Shown one piece after another: positions 48,282 to 57,259 of a stretch of DNA of 64,000 bases. Under the pieces are notes generated by a model. The model searched no databases. It was not told the origin of the DNA and worked only from the letters and a program-made list of their open reading frames with translations. How positions within the stretch are numbered: the first letter of the stretch is position 1; each line of letters begins with the position of its first letter. This DNA comes from Thermoprotei archaeon (GTDB taxonomy: Archaea; Thermoproteota; Thermoprotei; Gearchaeales; WAQG01): assembly GCA_038881895.1 (NCBI GenBank), contig JAVZOV010000003.1, positions 62,001-126,000 of the forward strand. The letters run 5' to 3'. A program made the translations under genes and the position numbers.

Positions 48282-49008
48282 AGTATTAGAATTCAGAAAG
48301 GGTTCTACAATAGTTCATAGATTTACACCATATACTAAAATGTTATACGCAATACTTTTCAGCATCCTGACGTTATTAAAGCCAGAATTCGGTTATACGC
48401 TGTTTATCTTTGTTTTGACAATAATACCAATTATTCTAGCGCGAATGATGAAATTATGGCTAAAATCACTAAGGGGACTCATAATATTAATAATAATGGT
48501 ATTTGGATTTAATATGCTGTTTACTATGAATGTCTATTATTCATTATCAATGGTACTCAGACTTTTAGCGTTAGTAAACATTTTCATGGTATTTTTACGC
48601 ACCACATCACCTGAAGATCTAGCGTACGCACTTTATAAGTTAGGATTACCTTATGATTTTGTATTGGCATTCACTATGGCTTTACGATTTATTCCTACAA
48701 TGCTTAAGGATATACAAGCTGTAATCGATGCGCAACGAGCAAGAGGTTTAGAGACAGAGAAGGGAAATCCAATAAAACGAGTACGCAATTATATACCAAT
48801 ATTTATTCCCCTCATAGTAAATGCAATAAGAAGAGCAAGATCAGTTGCTGAAACAATGGAGTCCAGAGCATTTGGAGCAACAAAAAACCCAACAAGTCTT
48901 TATGAAGTAAAACTAAAAACATTAGATTACATGGGAATGATAACAATAACTATAACCACCTTACTAATATTTTATATAACCTATGCATTAAACATTAATA
49001 TATTATAA
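48265..49008 (+). CDS. ECF transporter transmembrane protein EcfT
   Basis: 247 residues with five or more hydrophobic segments. The coupling helices carry the family Ala-Arg-Gly-type motifs: DAQRARGLETEKG (about 153-165) and AETMESRAFGATKN (about 197-210), which contact the two ATPases. It is the last gene of the operon; no S component gene is next to it, so the substrate cannot be read from the context. Convergent with the Nudix gene. Confidence 0.85.
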   Translation: MMIPSEVLEFRKGSTIVHRFTPYTKMLYAILFSILTLLKPEFGYTLFIFVLTIIPIILARMMKLWLKSLRGLIILIIMVFGFNMLFTMNVYYSLSMVLRLLALVNIFMVFLRTTSPEDLAYALYKLGLPYDFVLAFTMALRFIPTMLKDIQAVIDAQRARGLETEKGNPIKRVRNYIPIFIPLIVNAIRRARSVAETMESRAFGATKNPTSLYEVKLKTLDYMGMITITITTLLIFYITYALNINIL

Positions 49009-49012
49009 AAAA

Positions 49013-49447
49013 CTATATTAATATTGTAAGAAGATAGTTTTCTGCTTTCTTTAGTATATCTTTTGATGTTTTAAAAGTAAGTTTTTTATATGCATCATTA
49101 AAAATCAGCCAAACATATCCCATGTGCTCCCATGATAAGCTTACAACCTCCTGTTTCGTTTCAGCAAGAAAATATATGACCTCTTTATGAACAGTTTTAC
49201 CATGCTTTCTATAAAAATAACTCACTCTTTCCTCAAATCCAGTAACAAATTTTAGATCAGTAATTCCAGTCTCTTCCCTAACCTCACGTATAGCTGTCTC
49301 TTTAGGTGTTTCATTACTGTCAATCCCTCCTTTAGGAAAATCCCAGTGCCCAGCCGGATAATTAAGCAATAGATACTTCCTAGTAGAATTTTCTTTTCTA
49401 AACACTACAACTCCGGCAGATATTTCCTCAAGCAATTCTTCTCCCAT
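49013..49447 (-). CDS. Nudix hydrolase, Ap4A-type
   Basis: 144 residues from the ATG at 49447; a longer frame exists, but a TATA-like AAATTAAATATT about 25-30 bases upstream and TATAAATATGGG favour this start. The Nudix box is GGIDSNETPKETAIREVREETGI near residues 48-70 (GX5EX7REUXEEXGU pattern complete). The sequence (YPAGHWDFPKGG) matches bis(5'-nucleosyl)-tetraphosphatase-type members that clean up dinucleoside polyphosphates. Its stop is adjacent to the convergent ecfT stop. Confidence 0.82.
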   Translation of the reverse strand: MGEELLEEISAGVVVFRKENSTRKYLLLNYPAGHWDFPKGGIDSNETPKETAIREVREETGITDLKFVTGFEERVSYFYRKHGKTVHKEVIYFLAETKQEVVSLSWEHMGYVWLIFNDAYKKLTFKTSKDILKKAENYLLTILI

Positions 49448-49539
49448 ATTTATACTACTTAAGTAATATTTAATTTTAAACAAAGATTCAAACAAATAAT
49501 AGTAACAAAACAGTTCTACTTGTAGTCTAATATCTCTCT

Positions 49540-50016
49540 ACTATTGTCGGATGGTTTAACGTTTTATTGTTATTCATTCCATCTCAGTTAGAGCTTCATG
49601 GATAGCTTTCGGGGTTCTGAGTTAAGTAGAGATTCATAGTGTTTTATCACCTCTACTCAACTCTTCCCTCTCGATTAGCTCATCGAGGACTTTCGGGGTG
49701 AACCCGACATCCCCACATCCGAAGGTCAACCCCAGCCCACCCATCCCCATGGGAAGTCATGCTTCCAGAGCAGAGGGGACATTAAAACGTATGAGCAAAC
49801 CATATTTAAACCTATCTGCTCTGAAAATACTGACAAAGACAGCTAAACACTGCCTCTTAGCCTCTTTGAGAGTGTAAAGCTTCTCCATCAAGAAGATATT
49901 ATGGCTTATCTCTATTTAAGTCTATCTATTTTGAAACTGTTTTTTAAGGCATTAGAGAACGCTACATCTAAGAAGTTGGTGCGTGAGTCTCTCCACGGCT
50001 AAAGCCATTCACCTCG
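49540..50016 (-). mobile_element. Decayed IS607-type element: tnpA start, TnpB tail and a right-end hairpin
   Basis: On the minus strand ATG at 49888 reads MEKLYTLKEAKR, which matches the N-terminus of IS607 serine recombinases (MerR-like helix), then diverges within about 12 codons. At 49660-49760 a minus frame gives GDVGFTPKVLDELIEREELS and GDKTL with a stop, like a TnpB tail. GTGAGTCTCTCCACGGCTAA (49983-50002) is a right-end copy. No intact gene remains. The order is scrambled, so several events are likely. Confidence 0.5.
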
Positions 50017-50020
50017 AAAG

Positions 50021-50042
50021 CCTCCCATAAAATGAGGGAGGA
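50021..50042. other. Short perfect hairpin between two IS-type relics
   Basis: CCTCCC and GGGAGG pair around an AT-rich loop. It lies between the IS607 debris and the next miniature element; it might be a terminator or a remnant end. Confidence 0.3.
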
Positions 50043-50050
50043 ATGTTGGC

Positions 50051-50325
50051 TTGACACTCTCCACGGCTGAAGCCGGGAGATTCTCGGTTCCTTAGGCTTT
50101 CAACAGCTTTCATCGTACCGAGTTCTGGGCTGTGCCAAACCAGCCCCTGGCATGAACATATAGCCTCATCCTCACTCGTCCGAACCTCCTCCCCAACTTC
50201 AGCGCAGAGCAGCCTTTGGACATCCGAGCCTCATTCGAGCAACACGCTCAAGAATAATACCATTCAACATAATTTAGACCTATCGACATCCCAGAAACAA
50301 AGTTCTAGGCTTTCTTGTCGAATTA
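50051..50325 (-). mobile_element. TnpB-less IS-type miniature element (copy E)
   Basis: Right end TTGACACTCTCCACGGCTGA with hairpin CTCCACGGCTGAAGCCGGGAG (50058-50078); then the GGGCTGTGCCAAACCAGCCC block and the CATCCGAGCCTCATTCGAGC block shared with copy B; left-end palindrome CCAGAAACAAAGTTCTAGGC followed by TTTCTTGTCG (50291-50320). No open reading frame for a transposase. Best-preserved of the minus-oriented group. Confidence 0.65.
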
Positions 50326-50389
50326 TATGTAAGATAGCTACTGCTTAAAAATAAATATTGAGAAGTATATGTTATCTTAGGTGTAAAAC

Positions 50390-50935
50390 TTGAAAATGGA
50401 AAGTGCGCTACCGTTTTACATAAGAATTATAATTGGAATAATAGGTATTATTCTTTTGATTGGTGTTACATTTTTTGGATCTGTGGGATACATTAGTGTG
50501 AGTGATGCGCAAAACATGTATAATGATCTAAATAGAACAATTCAAGGCATTAATGGGCCATTGGACATTTTTAAAAATAATTTCCTCTTATCCACACTAA
50601 TGATAATACCTCTCATCGGAATCTTTCTCGCAATGGTAATAGCATATAATACTGGTCAAGCGTTCGCTGCTATAAGTATTGTGAAGTACGGAAGTAACTT
50701 AGGAGGAAGACTTTTTCTCCTCACTATGTTCTTTCCGCATTTTTGGTTTGAATACATATCATATGGTTTTGCAGCAGTTCAAAGCCTAATATTTGTCTAT
50801 TCCATAGTAAAAGCGCTAAAAACCAGAAAATACGGGATAGTGCTTACAGAACTATTTATAACAATCATCATAATAGGAATAGTTGCTGCGTTTCTTTTAA
50901 TCGGTGCAATAATAGAATACAATCTAATCACTTAA
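50390..50935 (+). CDS. SpoIIM-like (DUF95) membrane protein
   Basis: 181 residues with five hydrophobic segments. The NNFLLSTLMIIPLIG block and FFPHFWFEYISYGFAA are the typical SpoIIM/DUF95 motifs. TTG start at 50390, or ATG at 50396, both after TAGGTGT. Archaeal members are of unknown function, often near ABC or ECF transporters, as here. Confidence 0.7.
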   Translation: MKMESALPFYIRIIIGIIGIILLIGVTFFGSVGYISVSDAQNMYNDLNRTIQGINGPLDIFKNNFLLSTLMIIPLIGIFLAMVIAYNTGQAFAAISIVKYGSNLGGRLFLLTMFFPHFWFEYISYGFAAVQSLIFVYSIVKALKTRKYGIVLTELFITIIIIGIVAAFLLIGAIIEYNLIT

Positions 50936-50982
50936 AGAGATTCTTTTCTATTCTTTGCTCACGGTGAAAAAAAAGTAATAGC

Positions 50983-53900
50983 TTAAAAGAAACGATCGAG
51001 TTTCTCTTCAATCTCTATTTCCTTAATTATATCACGAATAGTGTTAGCAATGTTTTGTATTATATTTGGTTGTTTTCTAATTATTGTTGATATTTTATCA
51101 AAAATAATTATGTATTTAGTGAGTTCCTTTGAATCCTCTACCGTCTTCAGTGGAGAATTGCATTTAATGCACAAACCATTGAGTGGGGGTCTTTTATAAA
51201 TCATTCCGCACTTTGTGCAGACAAATCCTGATGTCAAATACCTTAACAATTTTTTCTTGAAGATAGGAATAAGTTGAGCAGAAATAATAATTAAGCTTTT
51301 TTCAGTGTCAATGTATTCAAGCTTTGATATTATATTCAAATAAAGTTCCAAGTTATTTAACAGATCTCGAGAATATTGTTGTACTGGATTGATTAAAAAT
51401 TCTGGGTAAAACATTAAATTATTATAAATAGCTTCTTCATTAATGTTTACTGAGGATGCTTTCTCGCCAATCCATGATGTGTCATAAATCGTTAATGGCT
51501 CATCTACTAGCTTAATTTCATCAATATGCATATTTATTATAAATGGATAATGTTCATACCCTAAGTATTTTGATGAATAGTTAAGAATCAAATCAAGTGC
51601 TAATGCGATGTAATCTTCCTGTCCGTTACATAATCTACCTTTTGACGCATGCCATGATGGATGTGCATACAATACATCGGACTCGCTAAATCCAATTATA
51701 CGACCAATAACACCTACACGTGAGTTAGGAGCAAACCCTATGATTAAATGTCCTATAAGTTCATATAAATCTGATGCGTAATAGAATAACGGTAACTTGT
51801 ATATATTTTGTAATTCAGAATCTACAAACTTAGCTACATTTAGAAGCAGCTCTCCAACATGCTTTGGTAGTATTACATCGTACGGAAATAATCTTATAAC
51901 CTGATTTTCATTAACCAGTTCATTTCCATCAGCATCATAATTATACCCCAACGATTTCAATCTCTGAACACTAGCACTTATATCTTTTGGCCTAAAATGT
52001 GTAAGCGGAGCATTGGTTATCCTTATTTTTATTATCCCATCGCTGCTCACTGACACATTGTTTAGTGAACGCAATATTCCTTTTTCAATTATTTCATAAC
52101 CTCCACCATCTTTTACTGGCCTCAATGTACTTGGAGATCCTAAACCTATTTTTTTTATAGCATTCCTATATTCTTCAATACTAATAGAGAAGACGTTATA
52201 GATGTCTGCCTTTAAATTGCATTTAGGACATATCGCAGAATCTATAAATATTTTACATCTCGGACAATAATAACCTTTAATTGTTCGTGATCCACACGTA
52301 GGACATTGATATTTATATGTTACATTATTACAGTTTTTACAGATTCTAATAGATAGTAATGCATTAACGCTTTTTTCATTAATCGTAGCCAGATCATCAA
52401 CATTAAATGGTATAATAGTGTGAACAATCCTGCTTTTCCTCTGTTTTTTAATGATTAAAGATGCATTCACGTTATTTACATACTTAGGTATGAGGATAAT
52501 TCCTGAAACAAGAAATATTATATCATTAACATTCATCCACTTAATTGCTTCATAAGTGATATTAGTATCAAAACCAAGGCATGAAAGTAATGCTCGTCCT
52601 TCATTAACCTCTAAGAAACCACTTGAAACAATATGGGGTACTAACAACTTTTTAAATAATCTTTTAATTTCCGAATTATATCTTATAAGCAACTTACTAT
52701 CCTGAAAAGTAAATCGTGATGCCTGTAATATCTTTCTTAATTGCAAATAATCACTAACAGATAACGCATCCCAATTAAACACATATTTAGGATGAAGAGG
52801 TATTCCTATTTTTTTTGAAAAATTAACAGCTTGTATGTCACTGGGTAATATTTTTCCCTTAAGTATGTCTTCTATACTCTTATCATCAAGATTCATATCT
52901 TTTTTTATTAAATTAAGATTAGCCTTCTCTCTTATTTTCCTTAGAAACAATAATTGCCACCATTCATTACAGAAACCAGCCCTCTTCAGCTTAGCATTAG
53001 AGCGCACCAGATCATTATAAGAAATCAAGATATCACCTAGATGAAGTATTTTAGATACTTTTTCATTTATTCTTAATGCATCCTCAAAATTTTCTATTTT
53101 TACGATACTACCATCTCTCAGTTCAACGATTGGCCCATCAATATTATCTACAGGAATGACAAGGGCGTGCCATGGAGCATTATCTAGTTTTAAAACTGAA
53201 CCAGTTCTTATGAGACCATTAAGCAAAAACATTGTTGCTGGATGAATACCAACTGCACCAAACCCAGTATTATATGCTCTTCCATAACGTATTTTAAATC
53301 CACCTTTACCATGTTGAGAAATAGGCATTTTTATATATTGAAAAGGCCTTTTAAAGCTTAAATTTTCAAGCCATGACCATCCTTCAAGATTCAGCATTCT
53401 TGATAATCGAATTAGACTATTTTTATGCGCAGCAATACTTAACAAAACTCGAGAAACAACACCAAATCCTTCATCACTAGAAACACCTACTTGAAGATGA
53501 GAAATTATCTCCCTTATCACATGAAACGAACTTCTATCCTTCTCCCTCTCATTATAAAAGCTGTTAAATTCCTCAACATTAAATCTGTATTCATTTAAAT
53601 GCGCACTACGACGGACATAGTCTGCTATCATCACCGAAAAAGCCAAATTAGAGGATTTAACTCTAAAAACAGCAGAATTATAATTAAGTAGTAAAGATTT
53701 TTGAGGTTGAAAAACAATTTTTACATCGGAAATAGAGTAAATACCTCCATCATCATGACCCTGGTTTATAGTAACAAGACCTGCACGGATAGCCAAGAGT
53801 ATTGATTTATCATCAGGAAAACTACCAAACTTACCTAACATTGTTTCTTCAGCAACTTTAAAAGCTGCAACCTCTGGACCTAAAGATGAAATAAGTTCAT

Positions 53901-54078
53901 CAGCTTGCAATCCAAAATTCTTAAGTTCTGGCATCATCTCCTGCATTAATTCAGCACGATTATGAACCGTAATCACTTCTGGCTTTGTTTCAGGATCAAC
54001 TCCCTTCATCCTAGCATGTCTTCCCATCTCTAATACATTCATGAGGCTCTCTTCAATAATTTTATGCAATAGACTCAC
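50983..54078 (-). CDS. DNA polymerase D large subunit (DP2) homolog with active-site aspartates lost
   Basis: 1031 residues, GTG start. Conserved DP2 blocks are clear: HGKGGFKIRYGRAYNTGFGA and GIHPATM, LHLGDILISYND, two zinc modules (about 579-622: CKNCNN...CPTCG...CPRCK...CPKCN), HPSWHASKGRL, and the C-terminal CTKCGMIYKRPPLNGLCIKC (about 953-972). The catalytic loop, which reads NCDGDED in active enzymes, is LCNGQED here: the metal-binding Asp are N818 and Q820. The preceding Asn is Leu, and AAKRR is ASKGR. The DPBB segment NIDGPIVEL has Glu where relatives have Lys. The frame is intact and long, so it is under selection, but polymerisation should be lost. No small DP1 subunit gene is in the window. 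Confidence 0.85.
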   Translation of the reverse strand: MSLLHKIIEESLMNVLEMGRHARMKGVDPETKPEVITVHNRAELMQEMMPELKNFGLQADELISSLGPEVAAFKVAEETMLGKFGSFPDDKSILLAIRAGLVTINQGHDDGGIYSISDVKIVFQPQKSLLLNYNSAVFRVKSSNLAFSVMIADYVRRSAHLNEYRFNVEEFNSFYNEREKDRSSFHVIREIISHLQVGVSSDEGFGVVSRVLLSIAAHKNSLIRLSRMLNLEGWSWLENLSFKRPFQYIKMPISQHGKGGFKIRYGRAYNTGFGAVGIHPATMFLLNGLIRTGSVLKLDNAPWHALVIPVDNIDGPIVELRDGSIVKIENFEDALRINEKVSKILHLGDILISYNDLVRSNAKLKRAGFCNEWWQLLFLRKIREKANLNLIKKDMNLDDKSIEDILKGKILPSDIQAVNFSKKIGIPLHPKYVFNWDALSVSDYLQLRKILQASRFTFQDSKLLIRYNSEIKRLFKKLLVPHIVSSGFLEVNEGRALLSCLGFDTNITYEAIKWMNVNDIIFLVSGIILIPKYVNNVNASLIIKKQRKSRIVHTIIPFNVDDLATINEKSVNALLSIRICKNCNNVTYKYQCPTCGSRTIKGYYCPRCKIFIDSAICPKCNLKADIYNVFSISIEEYRNAIKKIGLGSPSTLRPVKDGGGYEIIEKGILRSLNNVSVSSDGIIKIRITNAPLTHFRPKDISASVQRLKSLGYNYDADGNELVNENQVIRLFPYDVILPKHVGELLLNVAKFVDSELQNIYKLPLFYYASDLYELIGHLIIGFAPNSRVGVIGRIIGFSESDVLYAHPSWHASKGRLCNGQEDYIALALDLILNYSSKYLGYEHYPFIINMHIDEIKLVDEPLTIYDTSWIGEKASSVNINEEAIYNNLMFYPEFLINPVQQYSRDLLNNLELYLNIISKLEYIDTEKSLIIISAQLIPIFKKKLLRYLTSGFVCTKCGMIYKRPPLNGLCIKCNSPLKTVEDSKELTKYIIIFDKISTIIRKQPNIIQNIANTIRDIIKEIEIEEKLDRFF

Positions 54079-54152
54079 CTTTTACTGAAATACAAAAGTA
54101 TTAATTATCTAATTAAAGTTTCGAATTATTATCTTAAATTTCGCTGTAAAAA

Positions 54153-54229
54153 TGGAGCCTCGGCCGGGCTTTGAACCCGGGTCCTCCGCATTACCAGTGC
54201 GGCGCTCCACCAGGCTGAGCTACCGAGGC
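54153..54229 (-). tRNA. tRNA-Thr(GGU), no intron
   Basis: The acceptor is GCCTCGG with CCGAGGC; the anticodon arm CCGCA-CTGGTAA-TGCGG gives anticodon GGU. D-stem GCTC/GAGC and T-arm CCGGG-TTCAAAG-CCCGG are standard. Discriminator is U; the three following bases read CCA, so the tail appears encoded. In contrast to the other two tRNA genes here it has no intron. Confidence 0.93.
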
Positions 54230-54758
54230 TCCTAATGATAAAAGAAATTTAGATAAATTTTAAGTTTTCGTTTAAAAAGAACATGATAAAGAAGATGTAC
54301 CATAGGATGTATCCTACCCAGAGTGAGAGTATTAGTGTGTAGATTGTAAGTCCTAGTAAGACACTTGTGCTTCTTAATTTATAAATTATGTAGCGACTGA
54401 AGATAGTGCAGCAATATGCAAACTGACTGTGAGACTGTCTTCATACCAGGAGTGCATTGACATAGCTCAAATCTCGGTAGGATGAAATTCTAAGAGGGGC
54501 TGAAAACTGAGAAACTTCTGGTTTTAGCTGTAGAGAATATTAATGGTATTCTTATGATATTTTATAAACAAAAATTCAACAAAATCACTATATTATAAAA
54601 TAAAAATGGGTACTGAAGATGCGTGGATAGTTTTCCTAAAAATTTTGAACCTGTATATTTTAAAAATAGTTTTATCAATTTGAAATATTTTTGTTGGTAC
54701 TTATTTTTTTGTAGAGTTATACTTATATTTTGCTTTAAGATATTTGCTTTTCGTAGAA
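54230..54758. other. Intergenic region with a decayed membrane-protein fragment
   Basis: About 530 bases before the SAM decarboxylase gene. The minus-strand frame 54249-54417 ends LTIYTLILSLWVGYILWYIF followed by a short charged tail and stop, clearly membrane-like, but has no start codon between the preceding stop and the hydrophobic part, so it is probably a broken gene. The rest (54420-54720) shows nothing recognisable apart from AT-rich promoter-like sequence. Confidence 0.35.
54723..54731 (+). promoter_or_regulatory. TATA box of the SAM decarboxylase gene
   Basis: TTATATTTT, 28 bases before the ATG at 54759. It supports leaderless transcription and rules out the upstream in-frame start at 54744. 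Confidence 0.5.
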
Positions 54759-55157
54759 ATGGTGGGGCTAGAGATACTTGACGTCAGAGAACAAGAAAAC
54801 ATAAAAAGTACGGTCGGGAGGCACCTCATAGCCGAGCTATTTAACTGTGATGAACAAATTCTTACGGACGTCGATAGAATTAGAGAAATATTCGTAAAAG
54901 CAGCGAAGGAAGCAAAAATGCATGTTGTAAAAGCATACTTTCACAGATTTAACCCACATGGTGTTAGTGGTATGGTAATTGTGGCTGAATCGCATTTATC
55001 AATCCATACATGGCCAGAGCACGGTTATGCAGCAGTTGACATATATGTTTGCGGTAATGATGCAGATCCATGGAACGCATACAGGATCATAGTAACGGAA
55101 CTGAAGGCTAAACAAGTGACCGCCTTAGAACTTAAACGTGGAATAATAATAAAATAG
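54759..55157 (+). CDS. speD: S-adenosylmethionine decarboxylase proenzyme
   Basis: 132 residues from the ATG at 54759. Class 1B AdoMetDC: VGRHLIAELFNC near the start, the cleavage motif AESHLSIHTWPEHGY (Ser78 becomes pyruvoyl) and AAVDIYVCGNDADPW. The enzyme makes decarboxylated SAM for spermidine/thermospermine, important in thermophiles. HRFNPHGVSGMVIVAESHLS is closer to ordinary AdoMetDC than the paralog at 40.5 kb. Monocistronic. Confidence 0.88.
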   Translation: MVGLEILDVREQENIKSTVGRHLIAELFNCDEQILTDVDRIREIFVKAAKEAKMHVVKAYFHRFNPHGVSGMVIVAESHLSIHTWPEHGYAAVDIYVCGNDADPWNAYRIIVTELKAKQVTALELKRGIIIK

Positions 55158-55216
55158 ATTTTACGGCTCGGCTAATGGGGTGTCCTCCGTTATTCATCTA
55201 TTTGTAACTATTAAGA

Positions 55217-56479
55217 TCATTTTCTCATATGCATATAAAATCTTTTTCTGATATAAATGAAAATAGAAACGAATACAACAAGGAATGTTAATGACAAGAC
55301 TGTAATCATATTTAAATTTCGTGCAGAAATCATCTGTGAATTGAGAGTTTCATTGTTTTCCGTGATAGATGATTGTGATTCATATTTACTTAATACTTGA
55401 TATGTCTCATCTTTTTCTCTCCATTCGATATTGTTGTTCAGGATTGTCTTAAACCATTCGTAGCTAGGTTTTACATAATCTGAAATAATTATTGAACTGG
55501 TCACGAATACTGTATTAGTTAATAATGCTGAACCTATGATGTGATTTAATGGGTTTTTTGTTGTAATTTTTAAGTATGTAGAATTATTAATCTTCACATA
55601 ATTCACTGAAGCATCTTTAAAATATGTTAAATCTACTGGTAAAAATCCCCATGGTGGTATATATACCATGGCCCAACCATGCCAACCAGTGTTAATCAGT
55701 TCATAATACAGGCTATTAAAATTCTCAGTACTGTTATTGCCATTCATGTATATAGAACCTATCTGCAAATAAGCTGGAATGCCTACAGATCTTAACATGC
55801 TAATGAGAAGGATTGATCTATCATCACAATCTCCTTCTTTATATTTTAAAACTGATGCAGAATTCCATGGTTCCAAGTGCGGTGGACTAACAGGATAAAG
55901 TATGTTTTCATCAATCCATGATGAGTACTTAAGGACTGTATCTAATACATTACTTTTGTTTAGCATAGAAAGAGCTAACATTTTCACATTACTATCATTC
56001 AACCAAGCATCGTTAGATCCCAAGTAAACACTGTTTATTAATTGTTTAGGAATATCCTCTAAACCTCCAGCTTCAGACATGCTTAGATCAGGAACCTTCT
56101 TATGTGTAATAAAGATAAGATAAGAAACATTGAATACCATGTACACTGTTGAATTTATTTTTTCTGGTATCTGATTCACACTAATTAGTGTATTGTTATC
56201 TTTATCACTGGTTAAAATATAATCGTTAAACGTCTTTCCATTAATGTTGAGAACAAACCAATCAATATAAACAGATTGAGAAAAATATTCATTAGAGATA
56301 TTCTGAAAAGATATTATAGGGTTTATTAACCAAGATTGGAAAGAATTACTTGGAAAGATAGCATAAACATTAATGTTGACTCTATAATATTTTAATGGTG
56401 ATGTATTGAGTAATGATGTATAAGATAGTACTATTAACATGATAAGAATTATTCCACATATTCTCTCCAGGACCTGCAT
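55217..56479 (-). CDS. Membrane-anchored transglutaminase-like protein
   Basis: 420 residues. An N-terminal hydrophobic segment (about 8-24), an external domain with many N-x-S/T sites, and a C-terminal helix (about 393-411) followed by basic residues. The transglutaminase-like core has C218 in GDCDDRS, H267 in GWHGWAMVYIP and D283 in PVDLTYF: a complete Cys-His-Asp triad. Such surface proteins may act as proteases or peptidoglycan-independent cross-linkers. Divergent to the hexulose-phosphate synthase gene, with a 72-base shared promoter region. Confidence 0.75.
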   Translation of the reverse strand: MQVLERICGIILIMLIVLSYTSLLNTSPLKYYRVNINVYAIFPSNSFQSWLINPIISFQNISNEYFSQSVYIDWFVLNINGKTFNDYILTSDKDNNTLISVNQIPEKINSTVYMVFNVSYLIFITHKKVPDLSMSEAGGLEDIPKQLINSVYLGSNDAWLNDSNVKMLALSMLNKSNVLDTVLKYSSWIDENILYPVSPPHLEPWNSASVLKYKEGDCDDRSILLISMLRSVGIPAYLQIGSIYMNGNNSTENFNSLYYELINTGWHGWAMVYIPPWGFLPVDLTYFKDASVNYVKINNSTYLKITTKNPLNHIIGSALLTNTVFVTSSIIISDYVKPSYEWFKTILNNNIEWREKDETYQVLSKYESQSSITENNETLNSQMISARNLNMITVLSLTFLVVFVSIFIYIRKRFYMHMRK

Positions 56480-56551
56480 ACATGGTGTATTTATTTTTTC
56501 TTTTAGATAACGTTATCTAAAAGAACATAAATAATTATAGTGGTGAGAGAT

Positions 56552-57220
56552 ATGGCGTTCTTAATTTTAAAACCAAAGCTTCAAGTTGCTTTAGATTTCA
56601 CTAATCTAGATGATGCGATTAGAATTAGTGAGATGGTTGTTGAGGGTGGTTGTGATATACTTGAAGTTGGTACTCCACTTATTAAAAGTGTTGGTATTGA
56701 GAGCATTAGACGATTACGTCATGCATTCCCACGGACACAGATAGCAGCGGATATGAAAATCATTGATGCTGGACGCGTAGAAGCTAGACTAGCAGCAGAA
56801 TCTGGAGCTGACATTGTTACAGTTCTAGGTGTTGCAGACGACTCAACCATAAGAGATGTAATTTCTGAAGCAAAAATGCGTGGTATAAGTGTAAGTGCAG
56901 ATCTGATTGCTATAAAAGATCCAGTAAAACGTGCTATAGAGCTTGAATCACTAGGTGTGGATATGGTATGTGTTCATACAGGTGTAGATGTTCAAAAAGC
57001 TAGAGGAATTACTGTTAAAGAATTAATAAACGAAATAAGATTAATATCACGCAGCGTTTCAATACCTTTATGCGTAGCAGGTGGTATAAAACCTGACATG
57101 GTTAAAGATCTTATAGAGGCTGGAGCAAAAATTATAATAGTAGGTTCAGCAATAACTAATGCTCCTGATCCTAAAAAAGTTACACAAGAAATAAAAAATA
57201 TAATAACAAGCTTTACATAA
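56552..57220 (+). CDS. 3-hexulose-6-phosphate synthase family protein
   Basis: 222 residues from the ATG at 56552, preceded by GGTGAGA. TIM barrel of the OMP decarboxylase superfamily: KLQVALDFTNLDDA, ILEVGTPLIKSVG, IAADMKIIDAG (catalytic AspxLysx...Asp pattern), VCVHTGVDVQKA, VAGGIKPDM. The GTPLIK and VHTGVDxQ motifs point to HPS rather than OMP decarboxylase. In archaea HPS/PHI (the reverse ribulose monophosphate pathway) makes ribulose 5-phosphate for nucleotides when the oxidative pentose pathway is missing. The PHI isomerase is not in the window. Confidence 0.85.
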   Translation: MAFLILKPKLQVALDFTNLDDAIRISEMVVEGGCDILEVGTPLIKSVGIESIRRLRHAFPRTQIAADMKIIDAGRVEARLAAESGADIVTVLGVADDSTIRDVISEAKMRGISVSADLIAIKDPVKRAIELESLGVDMVCVHTGVDVQKARGITVKELINEIRLISRSVSIPLCVAGGIKPDMVKDLIEAGAKIIIVGSAITNAPDPKKVTQEIKNIITSFT

Positions 57221-57259
57221 CTTTCTTAATATAGAAGTAGTCAATAAATTGTGTTTCTT

